Source: Membranipora membranacea (Eukaryota > Bryozoa > Gymnolaemata > Cheilostomatida > Membraniporidae). Taken from it: a stretch of 60,000 nucleotides of DNA. Below the pieces are notes generated by a model. It had not been told where the DNA came from. It saw only the letters and a list, made by a program, of their open reading frames with translations, and did not search any database. Where the stretch lies: positions 3,243,501 to 3,303,500 of the forward strand of contig OU612070.1 of NCBI GenBank assembly GCA_914767715.1, in the 5' to 3' direction. This document shows, one piece after another, positions 47,411-59,911 of the stretch. Every line of letters starts with the position of its first letter. Position 1 is the first letter of the stretch. A program made the translations under genes and the position numbers.

Positions 47411-50400
47411 ATGGAGCTACAGCAGGCTACGAGTGGATCAACAAGCGCCGAGAATGCTGCCGCTGACAGCAGCAATCAGAGAATATTGGGATGTTTCCGT
47501 AGTAAACTACAAGCAGCAATCTTCATTCTTGCAGTAATTATATGCCTGACAATTATTATGGTCTGTGTGTGTGTGGCTGTCACTGTAACAGGAAAAAATA
47601 AACTAGAACAAAGTGAGTATTAAGATATATTCCATTTCTTTAGCTGTAATCATTCAATGAGTTATCTATTTGCAATTTTTAGGGTAGGAAAAAAGGTTTA
47701 TCTTTTTTAATTATAGCTGACCTTTTTAATGATTATAGCATAATAAAGCATCATATACATGACATAACATGCATGTTAACTATTACGGTATTTTATGATT
47801 TGTATGTATGTATGTATTTTTGTTCCTCCTGAAATCAGTACTAACAATGCATTCTCATCTTTGAGCAGATAATGAATATTATACTGATAGGGGATCATCA
47901 ATGTATGGCGGTGACACACGGGACCCTACCTACCGTCCCTCTTCAGCAGATTTCTACCGTTACTTCTATAACTATGTTTATCGATTTGCGGGTGTCTCCA
48001 GTTCAGAGAAAGCCTGTTCTACAGTCGGAACGTAAGTGGGTCTCCTCTTATACAATGTTGTATAAAATCATTTTCTTCTGTCATCTCTTTTCAATATCAG
48101 AATATTTCCCCGCAGTGTTGTTAATCTTGATCATTTTCAGATTTCAACAACAAACAAGCCAGACAGGAAACAATTTTTTCAAAAATTCAATTTAAAAACT
48201 TTATTGAAACTTGACTGGCTGATAATTTGTAATTAGTATGCATTTTGACATAATCAAATACTGTCACCGTCCATACGATCATCAGAAACTGACCCTAAGA
48301 GTTTTGGGTTAGAATTTATTTTTTACGAGATCATTAGCATTTAAATTTGTGGGCAGTCTATGTACGAATTCGAAACAAATGAAATTGATTCTGTTACCTT
48401 GTATAATAATGTTTTTGGCAATCCTAAATCTGACTGTCAGCAAAGATATTGGGGAGGAAAACATATCAAAATTTATCCAATATTCCAATACATAGTAAAT
48501 GTAATACGTAAGCGTGGTAAACAGGAAGTCCAGAGTGATAATGATGAAATAGGGTTATTCAGGTTGTATTGATCCATAAACAACTGTGTTATGTTTTATT
48601 AGTCGGTAATAGTCTGTTCCCATCCGGTCTCCTTTGACTGTTTGCTTGTAGCTGATGTAAAAACCCAATAACAATAATATTTGTTTTAAATCAGTCTTCC
48701 GTTAAACTGTTGCCAAAAACTGAGAGAAGAAAAAATGCTATTTATGATGTCAGAGACTTGGTTTCCTACAGTTTATTATATTTATATACCGAGGGCATTC
48801 ATCTCAACTCTGTTACTTGGTTACTTGGATACTCTGCTATTGAGACTTGGATACTCTGTTATTGGAACCTTGGATACTCTGTTATTGGAAAGTTGTATAC
48901 TCTGTTATTGGGTTGGCAGTTGTTCTGGAATGTCAGGCTGATTCATTCATTTTATTTATCGATGTGGTTAAGTGTTTGTTTTCTCACCACCAATCTGGTT
49001 TTGCTTGGCTAAATGTTTTGTATGGAGGCTAAACCATCAGGAAATGAATACAAGACAATACAGAAATCATTGCTATGTTACCCCATACCTTATACATCAA
49101 CTAATTGTTTATATCATGGTGTTTTTAATGATGATTATTACCATTTCCTACAACTTAATTGTAATGATATTGTTGCCAGTCTGTGGTGACAATTAACCGC
49201 CCCTGCATTGTTCCCGGTCTGCAAGATACCGTGACCATTTTTGTTTGCCAAAATAACACGCAGGAAATTTATAACAAACCTTCTATACAGCCACTACAAG
49301 GCCACTATTATTGCCTAGGTCACTTTACTTTAATCCATGAATATTTTCCTCCTGTAGGCTCTAGGGTAGCTCTGCGTATTAACGTATCCTGCTAATTTGG
49401 ATTTTAACAGGCAGGTGTTAGCGGAGGGAGGATCAGCTGTCGACTCACTAATATCTATATCTCTGTGTCTCGGTGCGTACAGATCGGCCAGCAGTGGCGT
49501 AGGCGGAGGGGGATTCATGAACTTCTACAGCAGGTTGGTCTAATTGCTTGATCCAGTCAAGGGCTGAATGTATCAGGGTTGGAGAGTTATACAGTGAATA
49601 GTAAGCACACTAACGATTGCGCCATCTCACCATCCTCAAAAAGCCCTCTATTCACTACTTGGAGTTGTGTTCTCTCGTCCCACAGCACATCCATTCCAAT
49701 ATCACCACCCTATGAAACACAGTGTAAGTGTTATTGGCCTTACATGACCCGATGCTGGAACCCCTTGTAGTGAGTTTTTGCTGTTTTTCCAGCTTGTCCA
49801 CATAGCTTTCCATGCTGTCACATGCCTTTCCATGAATCAAATGTATCAGGGTGTTTCATTTTGTAATAAATAAAAAGGACTTCCAAGGCTGGCAACCCAA
49901 AGAACTGGCAGAAATATAACTTACAACTGAAAGAATCTTATCCGTAAATTTTATGTTAAGCAATATCTGTCAGCATGTAGGATGAAGAAGATGTTAGCTG
50001 TTGAGGGAGGGGGGGGGGGGTGTCGTTCAATTAGAAACTGCAACTATCTGATAACTCATTGCTAAGTGAGCATGACCTGCCACCAGAGGTTTCGTTCCCA
50101 AATAGCTCCCTAATCGATTGAACTTATATATCTTCTAAGTGAAGACCAAAAGAGCAATTTCTTTAGTCAACTGATGTCAATGATTTTGTCCCAGGTTTGT
50201 CAAATGTTCCTTGAAGTACTGCAACAACTAACCGTCTTTGATGTATTTTAGATTGGAGAAGAAAGCATACATATTTGACTACAGGGAAAGAGCGGGGATC
50301 AGGGCAAATGCTACCATGTATGACAATCCAAATCTAAGCCAGCAACTAGGTATGCATCGATGTTGAATTTTCAAGTTAAAGTCCTCACACTTATGACCAC

Positions 50401-53400
50401 AGCCAGCCCTTAAAAGCGTTCGGGATGGCGATTGCGGCCGTAGGCGGTCGTTAAATTACCAACTGTGAAATCAATTTCTATCAAAACATTATCTTCTGGA
50501 CATCATAGTTATCAAAACCTGTAGTTTTTGTGACACTCTCTCTCTCAGGGCCGAGAATTATCTCGAAGCCTCTGCTAGGTATGAAAAATTGCTAACTATT
50601 GTCTTACTCTCTGATTACCGACAGGTGGTGGTTCGATAGCCACCCCAGGTGAAGTTGCAGGTTTGTGGAAGGCCCATCAGAAATTTGGTAAGCTCAGCTG
50701 GGGTAGACTGTTTGAGCCTTCCATCAAAATGCTGGATGAAGGAATCATACTGAACGATTATATGGATAAGCTGCTTAAGAGGTTCTATGAACAGATGGAT
50801 GCTAACTTGAGGTGAGACAAAAGCAGATCATTTGGTTCATTACCTTACCAGGGATCCCATCCTCACTGTACTAACCAATAAAGTGCTGTCACAAGTTGAA
50901 GTTGTCCTGTCATGCTTTGATGGGAAACAACTCCGAAATCCACGTCATTATAATATAATGATGATATTATATTATAAAAAATGGAGAACAATCTTGGAAA
51001 TCTAAAGTGTTCACAGATAATCTTTTGTGATAATGTGATGTGACTGCTGCCATGTTAGATGTGTATGAGGAACAAGAATATATAGACTCATACATACACA
51101 TGACCCACAAACATCCAACAGCAATAGCATATCGCACACAAAACGAACATCGTGTTCCAACATTTACGGGGAATAAACTTTGATTTCAGAGCTGTTTTCT
51201 CACGTGAAGATGGAACAATGAAACAATCAGGAGACACAATAAAGATGCCAAAGTTGGCAGAGACATATAGAAGAATAGCTCAAGATGGCATGGACACATA
51301 CTACAATGGCACTCTACTAGACGATATAATTGAAGATTTGGAAGAAATAGGTACAAAATTTTCACAATTGAGATGTACTTATAATTAAAACAAAATCTAA
51401 TGTTAGGTTTTTGAATTTTACCGATCAAAATAACATCTAGAAGAAGGGAATGAATTTGTACTAATATAAGCCAGTCGTGCAGACATGCCATTCTGATTCT
51501 GATTCTATTACTAGTCACTCTACCAAATCCTAACTGAAATTCATTTTAATTTTCTGTTTGTCCGTTGATGAATCAAGGGGACCAAGTACTTATGAGAGAT
51601 GATTTTGAACAATATGAGGTAACAGAGAGAGAACCGGTCATAGGAACAATTAGGAACGGAGAGTTTACCATGATATCACCACCCCCACCGTCTAGTGGAG
51701 CTGTGCTACAGTATATTATGAAGATTCTTGATGGTAGGTCTGCCCATAAGCCTGATCACATTACTTGTATGCCAAACCATCCTGTTGAATTATTGAACAT
51801 TTTAAATAAACTCTTTCTCTCAAATTGAGTAATCAAAATAACAGCCGATGAGCTGCCCTATGTTATCAATATAATGTTTGACATGTTATCATCTGAAAAC
51901 ACACATTGCCCCAGATTGCTTCCATTGCTAGCAAGAGTAGGGAACAGAAGATTGAGGCAGCTTGGCATGTTACCCAACACAGGCACTAATATCCATTGTA
52001 AATCGGCTAAGTAGGGACGCCTAAGAGCCGTATTGATGGCTGTCTGAAATTTTAGTACATTAATATACATTAAAACTGGGGTTGACTTTTATACTAAAGT
52101 AATATAAAGGTATCTTAGACCTGAGACCGAAGTCTCGTCTGATGTGAAGCAGGGCTCTCAACCACTCAGATTTAGCCCGAGTAAGATTAGTCAGACTTTT
52201 GGGTTCAACTTGAGACACTCAGGGGATTTCAGAATGCGAAATGAAAACTCAGATTTCCCCTCATATTCATCTAAGTTTGGGAATTCCAGAATATCTAGTT
52301 GATTTTTGTTGACAATCTAGTTGTGAAAAAATGTAAATTGAGAATGCGAACCTTAAAACCAATAGAACTCATCTGTAAAGCCCTAAATTGCTCTCTAGGT
52401 TTTGCGGCCGTGATTGTTAGGAAGGCTTACAGAGCCCAAAAACTCTAAGTTGTTCATGCAGGGGCGTTTTTCACCTTTGATGTGCCACTACACAAATCGG
52501 TATTGGGAAAACCCAGGATTTGGATCCCCCAAGGTTGAGAGCCCTGTGTGTTGTGAAAGGGCATCGGTCAGCAGACTTTGATCGGTCAGGATGGAACTTT
52601 GGTATAATCTGTCAGGGAGTATTTACAGTCCCCTATAGGTCATTTATTGCTTGTTTGCTATTGTCCCGATCCCTTATCCTTATATCACACCTTAAAACAC
52701 CTACTTGCAGGTTATAACTTTTCCGAGAGTACAGCTGACTGTTCGACAACTGATGAGAGTAAGGGTTTGACTTACCACCGGATTGTAGAAGCATGGAAAT
52801 TTGCTTATGCATCCAGATCTCAGCTGGGAGATGAAGATTACATCAACAACGAACAGGTACTGATTCAACATAAGCCTTCGTCTCAATTTTAGGCTTTAAA
52901 TAATTCCAATAAACATGACTTTAATTCAGGGTTTATCAGTTGTCACAAAATGGTTAGGAGTTGATACCCCAAATACCAGGGTAAGATAACTTCTGGTTTA
53001 TTCATTTAAATCAACCAGAATTTACAACTGCTCCATGCTAGGAATATTGTATATCAAATATTTCTCTTCATACACATAATACTGCCAGGGAAGAGTTTGG
53101 ACAATTTTACACAACGTTTCACCAGTTTAACAAACTTTTTTGAACTTAACCAATGGAACACAAATGAAGGGAGACTCTTGCTCTCCAATTCATACTTCTA
53201 TTCCTAATCATTTTGGCTGAGCTTTCTAGAAGTGGGATATAACACAGCTTTCTTGACAGGAAAATCTTGTTTCCAAGTCAATTTTTTGTCAGTCAGTTGG
53301 TTCTCTAACCGGTGTGACCGCGCTGGTGTATGTTTTCACCTGAAAAAATCGAGTTGAAAAATCTCCACAGTCTTACTTATATCTTGATGTGCAAGGACCC

Positions 53401-55014
53401 AGTCGATGTAAAAGTGTATATGCTTTATTAAAATTATTATTTGTTTTAGAGGCATGTTGTATTTATAAATTTATGTATGATATATCAGATGTGGGCAGGA
53501 AAAGTTCGAGTGTTGAAACGAAGCATTGAAAGGATAGCAGTGGCGGAGTTTATAGCGGTTTAATTGTTCATTACAGGCGAGTTGACTATTTGAACTCCTT
53601 TATAAAGGTCCATGAGTACCAACTGCTCATCATGTAACGTCAATTAGCTAAAATATTACTAGTATCCAGTTTACATCTAAGCTGTTCGAATTGCAGATAC
53701 TGGCAAATATCACAAGTACAGACTTTGCAGATGCAATCAGAGGTAGAATTATGGATGACAGGACAAATGATCTTGAATACTACGGTTTGATAACCAACAG
53801 CAGATTGACTGAAGGAACATCACATGCCTCGGTCATTGCTGCTAATGGCGATGCAGCAGCCTTCACAACCTCCATCAATCGCGTGTAATCATAGACCTTA
53901 TAATATTATTAAGTCTATGCGGGGGAGGGGGTAATACATGATATGAATTTGGGAAATAGACTGTGATTGATACACGCACACATACTATGCTACAAATTTC
54001 CGTTACAAAGCTTTATCACAATTTACAGCCTATTTCGTAATCAGCATTCAAGAGTTTTTGTCGGCTTAACTTAACATCATTGAGTTGTCCTTGGCTTGTG
54101 CAGTGGGACGATGTATAAATATACCCATCAGCATGATGGGACTATGAGTGATGTGTTCCTATGTCATGATTGCAGGTGGGGCTCGAAGAGGATGGGAACA
54201 AAAACCGGTATTATATTCAATGATCTCATGGACGACTTCTCCTTACCAAATAAGCCAAGCTGGACTGATGAAGCATGGACAGCTCCATCCAATCAAAATA
54301 ATTGGATAGTGCCTAAAAAGCGCCCTCTATCATCGATGAGCCCTACGATTGTACTGGATAAGAATGGAGACGTGAGGCTGGTCACCGGGGGATCTGGAGG
54401 ATCTAAAATTATCACAGCTACATCAATGGTAGGTGTGATTTGTACCGATTACAGACTCAATTTTTTCAAAAAATATTCTTGTGAATATTGTAATTGCAGA
54501 TTTCCTCGATCTGCTCTTAGAGCTTTAGATGGTGATAATCATGTAAGATACACTTGAATAAATAGTGGACGGAAAATATATATTAAAACACACAGCAAGT
54601 CCTATATCAACCTGAATCCTGGTAACCCTGTTCAAGAACTTGCAGGTTGACATATCGTACAATACGGCAGTTTTCTACAGCTGTCTTTTGAGACCTCAAA
54701 CTATTAACTCCAGAGTGGACAGTGTGGACTACTCCACTTTATATTTTATTTTATAGACAATGATTAATAACTTATGGCTGAACTGGGATCTAAGTCACGC
54801 TGTTTCAGAGCCGAGGTTACACCACCAACTTCTACCAAACCACGTTCAGTATGAGGAGAATTTTCCTGAGAAGTATCTCGACATGCTCAGGGCAAAAGGT
54901 CACCAGATTATGCCAATCGGTAGCGTTCCTGTCACCGACTCGGTATCAAAAGAGGAGGATATAGTGTTTGCTGTTGCTGACAGTCGAAGGTTGGGAGGTG
55001 CTGATGGCTATTGA
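47411..55014 (+). CDS. GGT: Gamma-glutamyltransferase, membrane-anchored, paralogue B
   Basis: Eleven exons: 47411-47612, 47869-48031, 49411-49533, 50252-50349, 50625-50811, 51190-51350, 51578-51733, 52711-52856, 53697-53884, 54176-54428, 54757-55014; 644 aa, all phases consistent. Exon 1 gives a short cytosolic tail and a membrane helix (about residues 33-60), the type II topology of animal GGT; exon 2 is a Tyr-rich linker. Conserved: GGSAVDS, GVGGGGF, Arg in FDYRER, PGEVAGLWKAHQKFGKL, PPPPSSGA, GLTYHRIVEAWKFAYA, nucleophile Thr453 in EGTSHASV, SIN (Asn473), PLSSM (Ser527/528), VTGGSGGSKI, C-terminal RRLGGADGY. The Glu that binds the substrate amino group in human GGT1 (Glu420) is Leu492 here (FNDLMDDF). 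Role: cleavage of extracellular glutathione or related gamma-glutamyl compounds. The exon 9 donor is GT/GTAATC, chosen because it restores phase and a paralogue-length NRVWGS. Poly(A) signal at 55607. Confidence 0.94.
48824..48914. repeat. About 23-bp minisatellite, 4 copies, in GGT-B intron 2
   Basis: Four diverged copies of a unit like CTTGGATACTCTGTTATTGG. The overlapping open frames on this strand come from the repeat and are not genes. Confidence 0.85.
50009..50020. repeat. Poly-G tract (12 G) in GGT-B intron 3
   Basis: An uninterrupted G run within an AT-rich intron. Confidence 0.9.
50398..50455. repeat. MITE end fragment, family of 59588-59904
   Basis: CACAGCCAGCCCTTAAAAGC plus GATGGCGATTGCGGCCGTAGG matches the terminal inverted repeat of the element at 59588-59904 (CACAGCCAGCCCTTAGTAGC; right end inverted, with CGATCACAGCCGTAGG). 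A solo end in GGT-B intron 4. Confidence 0.6.
53890..53919. repeat. 30-bp imperfect palindrome at the start of GGT-B intron 9
   Basis: It begins CATAGACCTTATAA and ends TTATTAAGTCTATG, starting 5 nt after the exon 9 boundary. The end sequence CATAGACC matches the palindrome at 14047-14096, so they may be relatives. It could mask the weak GTAATC donor in RNA. Confidence 0.5.
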
Positions 55015-55606
55015 CAGAACTATAAAAAATGCTTGACGTCTTAAAGCAAAATGTAAAATCCTCGATCAAGCCCCGAAATCTTTCTGAAAGAGGAAAGTGA
55101 CAATGTTCATTGGCAATCAACAACCATCGATTATAAGATCTTTCATTACTGAGTCAATAAGTTGAATCCATAACTAGTCAATGTGCCTTAAATCTTATCC
55201 ACAGCATAGTCTATAACGAACACGATTGTATTTTATGATATCATGATTTTAGTACCTTTTCTAGCCTAATCCTGTGCATGACCATAAATATAATTATTTT
55301 ATTTTTCATAGATACGTTGCAAGATCATGCTGTCTCACAAATTAAATGTAAATATGAAGTTGAACATTAGAATGTTCAGGTGCCACATAAACACGTTCTG
55401 GATGTTTCTGCAATGGAAAGGCTTTGTGCGCATATAAGCAGCCTGACTAATTAGGATCAATATACATGGAACACAAGAACTAACATAGGTATTTCATTTA
55501 ATTCAAAAATCAATTTTCTAGGGTTCGGCAGACATTTATGTAAACATGGACAAATAGATACTGAAGAACAGTTATCCAAACAGGAACTTGCCTTTAAGAG
55601 AAATCA

Positions 55607-55612
55607 AATAAA
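55607..55612 (+). terminator. Candidate poly(A) signal for GGT-B
   Basis: AATAAA about 590 nt after the GGT-B stop and 124 nt before the lectin start codon. Confidence 0.45.
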
Positions 55613-55635
55613 AAAACAGCAGCCTCTCTGCTAAA

Positions 55636-55692
55636 TCGTTTATTTAGCTCAGTGGCAGCAGAGCACTAAAAGAACACTGAATCAATTCCAGG
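55636..55692 (+). other. tRNA-like fossil (A box, weak B box)
   Basis: TAGCTCAGTGG at 55645-55655 is an exact A-box consensus, followed by GCAGCAGAGCAC. A weak B-box-like GAATCAATTCC follows at 55679-55689 with normal spacing. The 5' stem (AAATCGTTTATT) and the 3' stem do not pair well, so this is a decayed tRNA or the head of a tRNA-derived SINE, not a functional tRNA. It lies just upstream of the lectin start codon. Confidence 0.45.
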
Positions 55693-55735
55693 CGCAGGAA
55701 TTTGTGGTGTAATATTGCAGCTGGTATTTAGGATC

Positions 55736-58647
55736 ATGGCGGGTCAGGCTTATACATATATTTCACTTACGATTCTGCTCATATCTCAAAGCTGCTGGAG
55801 CCGGGTAGAGAGATTACCTCAGATATTTTGTAGTTTGTTTTTTAGACTACCTGAATTGATTGAATGTGTGCTGGTATAACCCTTTGACTTGTTGGTTATT
55901 TGTTTATATGTTGATCTTTTACACTTTATTATACCATTGGAAAGGTATCATAATAAGGCAACATACTCAGTGTCATAAAACAGAGGTAAACAAAGGGATA
56001 GTATAAACACCATGTTTGGCAGCAAACAGCAAAGTAGATTGATACTCTATAATATTAGTGGCTGAAACCTCAAACATGTATGATTCTCAAGCTTATTTGC
56101 AGCCCATAACATGTTTCAAAAGAATAAAATTAATGCTAATACTACTCTTTTCTGAAGCTGGTTCCGGATCTGCGAAATGTTCTTTTTTTCCACTTCTAGT
56201 CTAGGAGTAATAAATGCACTCAGTCTCGCAGTGCTTTCACAAGTTGCCATAAATATCTTAATAGGATGATGCAGAGAGCAATTGTGTAGAACAACTTTTG
56301 CTGAAAATATGATTCATAACCATAAGGTGGCAATGATCAGCATGTTTCCAAATGTTTTCCAGATAAGTTTATCTGAGTCTAACGTGCTGAGGAACACATG
56401 TCTCTCAAGTACGTATGAGACCAAAGGAGGCGTCACATCTCTAATAAAGTGTGTAGCCGATTGTCTACATGATGCAGATTGTGCAGCAGTAACCTATTCA
56501 AAGGAGGCACTTACATGCTCAATGTCCGCAGTCTGTGCACAAATGGATGATTGCGATGGAGGTGTCTCCGTCATCGGCATTTACAAGCCAGGACAGTGTG
56601 AGTAGTTATAGGAGGATTGTTTTACATTGTTTCAGGGTTTCAAAAACAGCATGTGGTTGAAATTCGTCTTATTTTCCCTTGAAGCTGAGTTGAGAAAGTA
56701 CTAAAACGTTCTTAAATATACTTCCCCCCCCCCACCAATATTAAAAGTGGTACCGTTTTAGTACTTTCTCATCTCAACTAAGTGAAAATTGGCTGAAAGA
56801 AGGCCACAGGCTTTTTATGAACCGAAAGCAGCATTCTAAATTCAACTTAGAACTATAGAATAATACCAAAAACCCTGATGACATTATAATGAGTATATTC
56901 AGTAGATGAGTGTACCACATGAAAAAAAATCAGAGGTTGACCTTGCATGATGGGGCAACCATATTTCATCAAAAATAACGCTCTCAGCCAGCCTCGGCTT
57001 TTCGAGCTGCAGACGTGTATTTTATACGCTTTTTGAAAGTTTTCAGCAAAGTTAACGATTATTTTTTGACGTCTTAGGAGAGTGGTCTTTGCATGTCACG
57101 CTTTCTGTGCATTTTCAAAAATGTCTCCAATTTCATAAAATGAAAAGCTGTGTGTTTTCTCTGTCCTAATTCAGTTTTGACCAATGACAATACCGATAAA
57201 AGAAGACAACCGTATGCGTAGGCAGCTCTTCAAAAACGATGACTCTGCTTAAAACGTCCGAAAAAGTCTCTAGTATAAACTCACCTTACTGAGGATCTCT
57301 TTATTTTGATCGCCTATAAATCTGTAAACAATTGACAAGCAATGGTTCATTCACTATGGTCCTATGCTTCGAGTGAGTGGTCACCTTCCATATCGAATGA
57401 AGAATAATTACAATCTCCATGAAAAAAAACATCAAAAAGTAACTGCCGTGATCGGGATTTGATGCAAGTCACTGATACTATGCGCTATCCATTCATGTAC
57501 GCTGCCTTACGACAACATTGGGAATCAATACGATTCTTAAATTCGAATGAATAAATGCGTACCAATGTGTATGGAACTCAACCTAAATGCTAATCCCATG
57601 TATAGATTAGCCCTAAAACCCATGTCACGTCGTCATATTATGTAAACATAGTGCTGGGCTCTTAAACTGCTTTTCGACTTATTTCAATCGACCCTGGCTG
57701 ATAGTTCTCGTAATGTATCTGTTCTGTTTATCACTTTCTTTGATCACTTTGTTAGAATACTTAGTAATACAAAATGAAAGCCAGCCTCGGTATTTATGCG
57801 GGTCATCGTTTTTTTCTTTTTATCATCAGCATATTCACCAGGTTTTTATAACAACCTTGGGGGAGTATGCTACCGCTTCATAGTGTCAGCATTGAACTGG
57901 GCGGATTCTAGGACAGCGTGTGAGGCAGATAATGGTCAGTTAGCTGTACTAGACTCAGATGAAAAGATTGATTGGATAAAAGCAGCGCGTCAATCAGTAG
58001 GTTCAGGATATGGTATGTCTATATTAACAGTTTCCAGCCCAAGAAATACAAGTAGTAATGGGCATTGTCCATTGATGCTGAGCAGTCATGAGTGAAATCA
58101 GGATATATTTTCACCATTTCGCAAATGATTTTTGTCATCAGAGTTGACAAGGGTCTGTGTAACATGTAATCCCGCATCAGCACCTGAAAATTTTAAAAAA
58201 AGGGAACAACTTCATTTTCCCAAAAATTCTGAATACAAATGAATGCTGCTACCTTATTTCTCTACATTGAGTTTTTTTTTTCACATCCTCTCAATCCATA
58301 CAAAACACCTCTATGTCAAATGTTAACATGCATCGAGTGCAGATTATGGTACCAGTCCTACTGTATTATATTTCAAGCTTTTGCTTACAGTTTTGGAGTC
58401 AAACTTCTGGATTGGGCTGTCCGACAGTTCAGCGTCACATACATGGCAGTGGATTGATGGTCAGGAACTGGAAAAGGGAAAAGACAGTGACGCCTGGTAC
58501 AAGGAGAATGCCGACAATCAGGAACCTAACCATGATGATGGGGGTGGACCTTGGTGTGTCGAAATGTTCGGTGACAACAAAGGACTAGAATGGAATGATG
58601 AGATATGTAGTGCAGAGAGGTTCTATGTTTGCGAGTATACACCATAA
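55736..58647 (+). CDS. Secreted PAN/apple plus C-type lectin protein
   Basis: Exons: 55736-55804, 56363-56597, 57830-58012, 58391-58647; 247 aa, phases 0, 1, 1. Exon 1 is a signal peptide (MAGQAYTYISLTILLISQS). Exon 2 holds a PAN/apple-like domain (about residues 30-98: LIKCVADCLHDADCAAVTYS, then LTCSMSAVC). Exons 3-4 hold a C-type lectin domain (about 102-247): GVCYRF, LNWADSRTACE, NFWIGLSD (167-174), TWQWIDG, EPN at 207-209, LEWND at 228-232 and the final RFYVCEY. EPN together with WND is the calcium-site signature associated with mannose-type sugar binding. Such proteins act outside the cell in recognition of microbes or matrix sugars; the exact role is inference. The gene starts about 720 bp after GGT-B on the same strand. 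AATAAA at 58698 is the likely poly(A) signal. Confidence 0.92.
56684..56860. repeat. Foldback repeat in lectin intron 2, family of 23991-24140
   Basis: GAGTTGAGAAAGTACTAAAACG (about 56688-56708) is inverted as CGTTTTAGTACTTTCTCATC (about 56754-56773). A run of C lies between the arms (about 56724-56733). The right arm and flank match 24050-24140. Confidence 0.6.
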
Positions 58648-58697
58648 GCACTATAGATGGGAATATGGCAATATATACTCTCAAGCCAACCTCTATA

Positions 58698-58703
58698 AAT
58701 AAA
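58698..58703 (+). terminator. Poly(A) signal for the lectin gene
   Basis: AATAAA about 50 nt after the stop codon, repeated in an AAATAAATAAA run. Confidence 0.7.
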
Positions 58704-59508
<805 letters not shown>

Positions 59509-59579
59509 AACCAGTATCCTAACTAGTATCCAATAAAGCTCTAAATCCCGAATTTTAGCTTCTAAATTCGCATTATCAT

Positions 59580-59911
59580 CATCAAACCACAGCCAGCCCT
59601 TAGTAGCGTTTGGGCCTTAGGCGGAAGATAAGGGGATTGGTGGGAAGTGCCTTGTCTGAGAATGTCAAGACATAGGAGAAGACAGCCATTAATAAGCCTA
59701 TACATTAATGATATTATATTGATGTGACAACATAGTTATATGTTTTAAGGTATGAGGAATGAGGCAAAAGTGCTGTAAACAGGGTGCCTAAACTCAAAAA
59801 AGTGATTAATTGCTAAAAACATTCCTAGCTTATCACCAACCGACCCCCTTAATGATCACCTACGGCTGTGATCGCCATTTGAACACTACTAAGGGCTGAC
59901 TGTGCATCAAA
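59580..59911. mobile_element. 317-bp MITE with inverted ends and 7-bp flanking repeat
   Basis: The left end CACAGCCAGCCCTTAGTAGC (59588) is inverted at the right end (GCTACTAAGGGCTGACTGTG-like, ending 59904; observed ACACTACTAAGGGCTGACTG then TG). CATCAAA is present at 59580-59586 and 59905-59911, a probable target-site duplication with one extra C beside the left copy. No coding capacity. A solo end of the same family lies at 50398-50455. Confidence 0.7.

Noticed and set aside
48710-49032. Overlapping plus-strand ORFs with repeated LLLRLGYSVIGTL-like sequence
   Set aside because: They are the three frames of a 23-bp minisatellite inside GGT-B intron 2.
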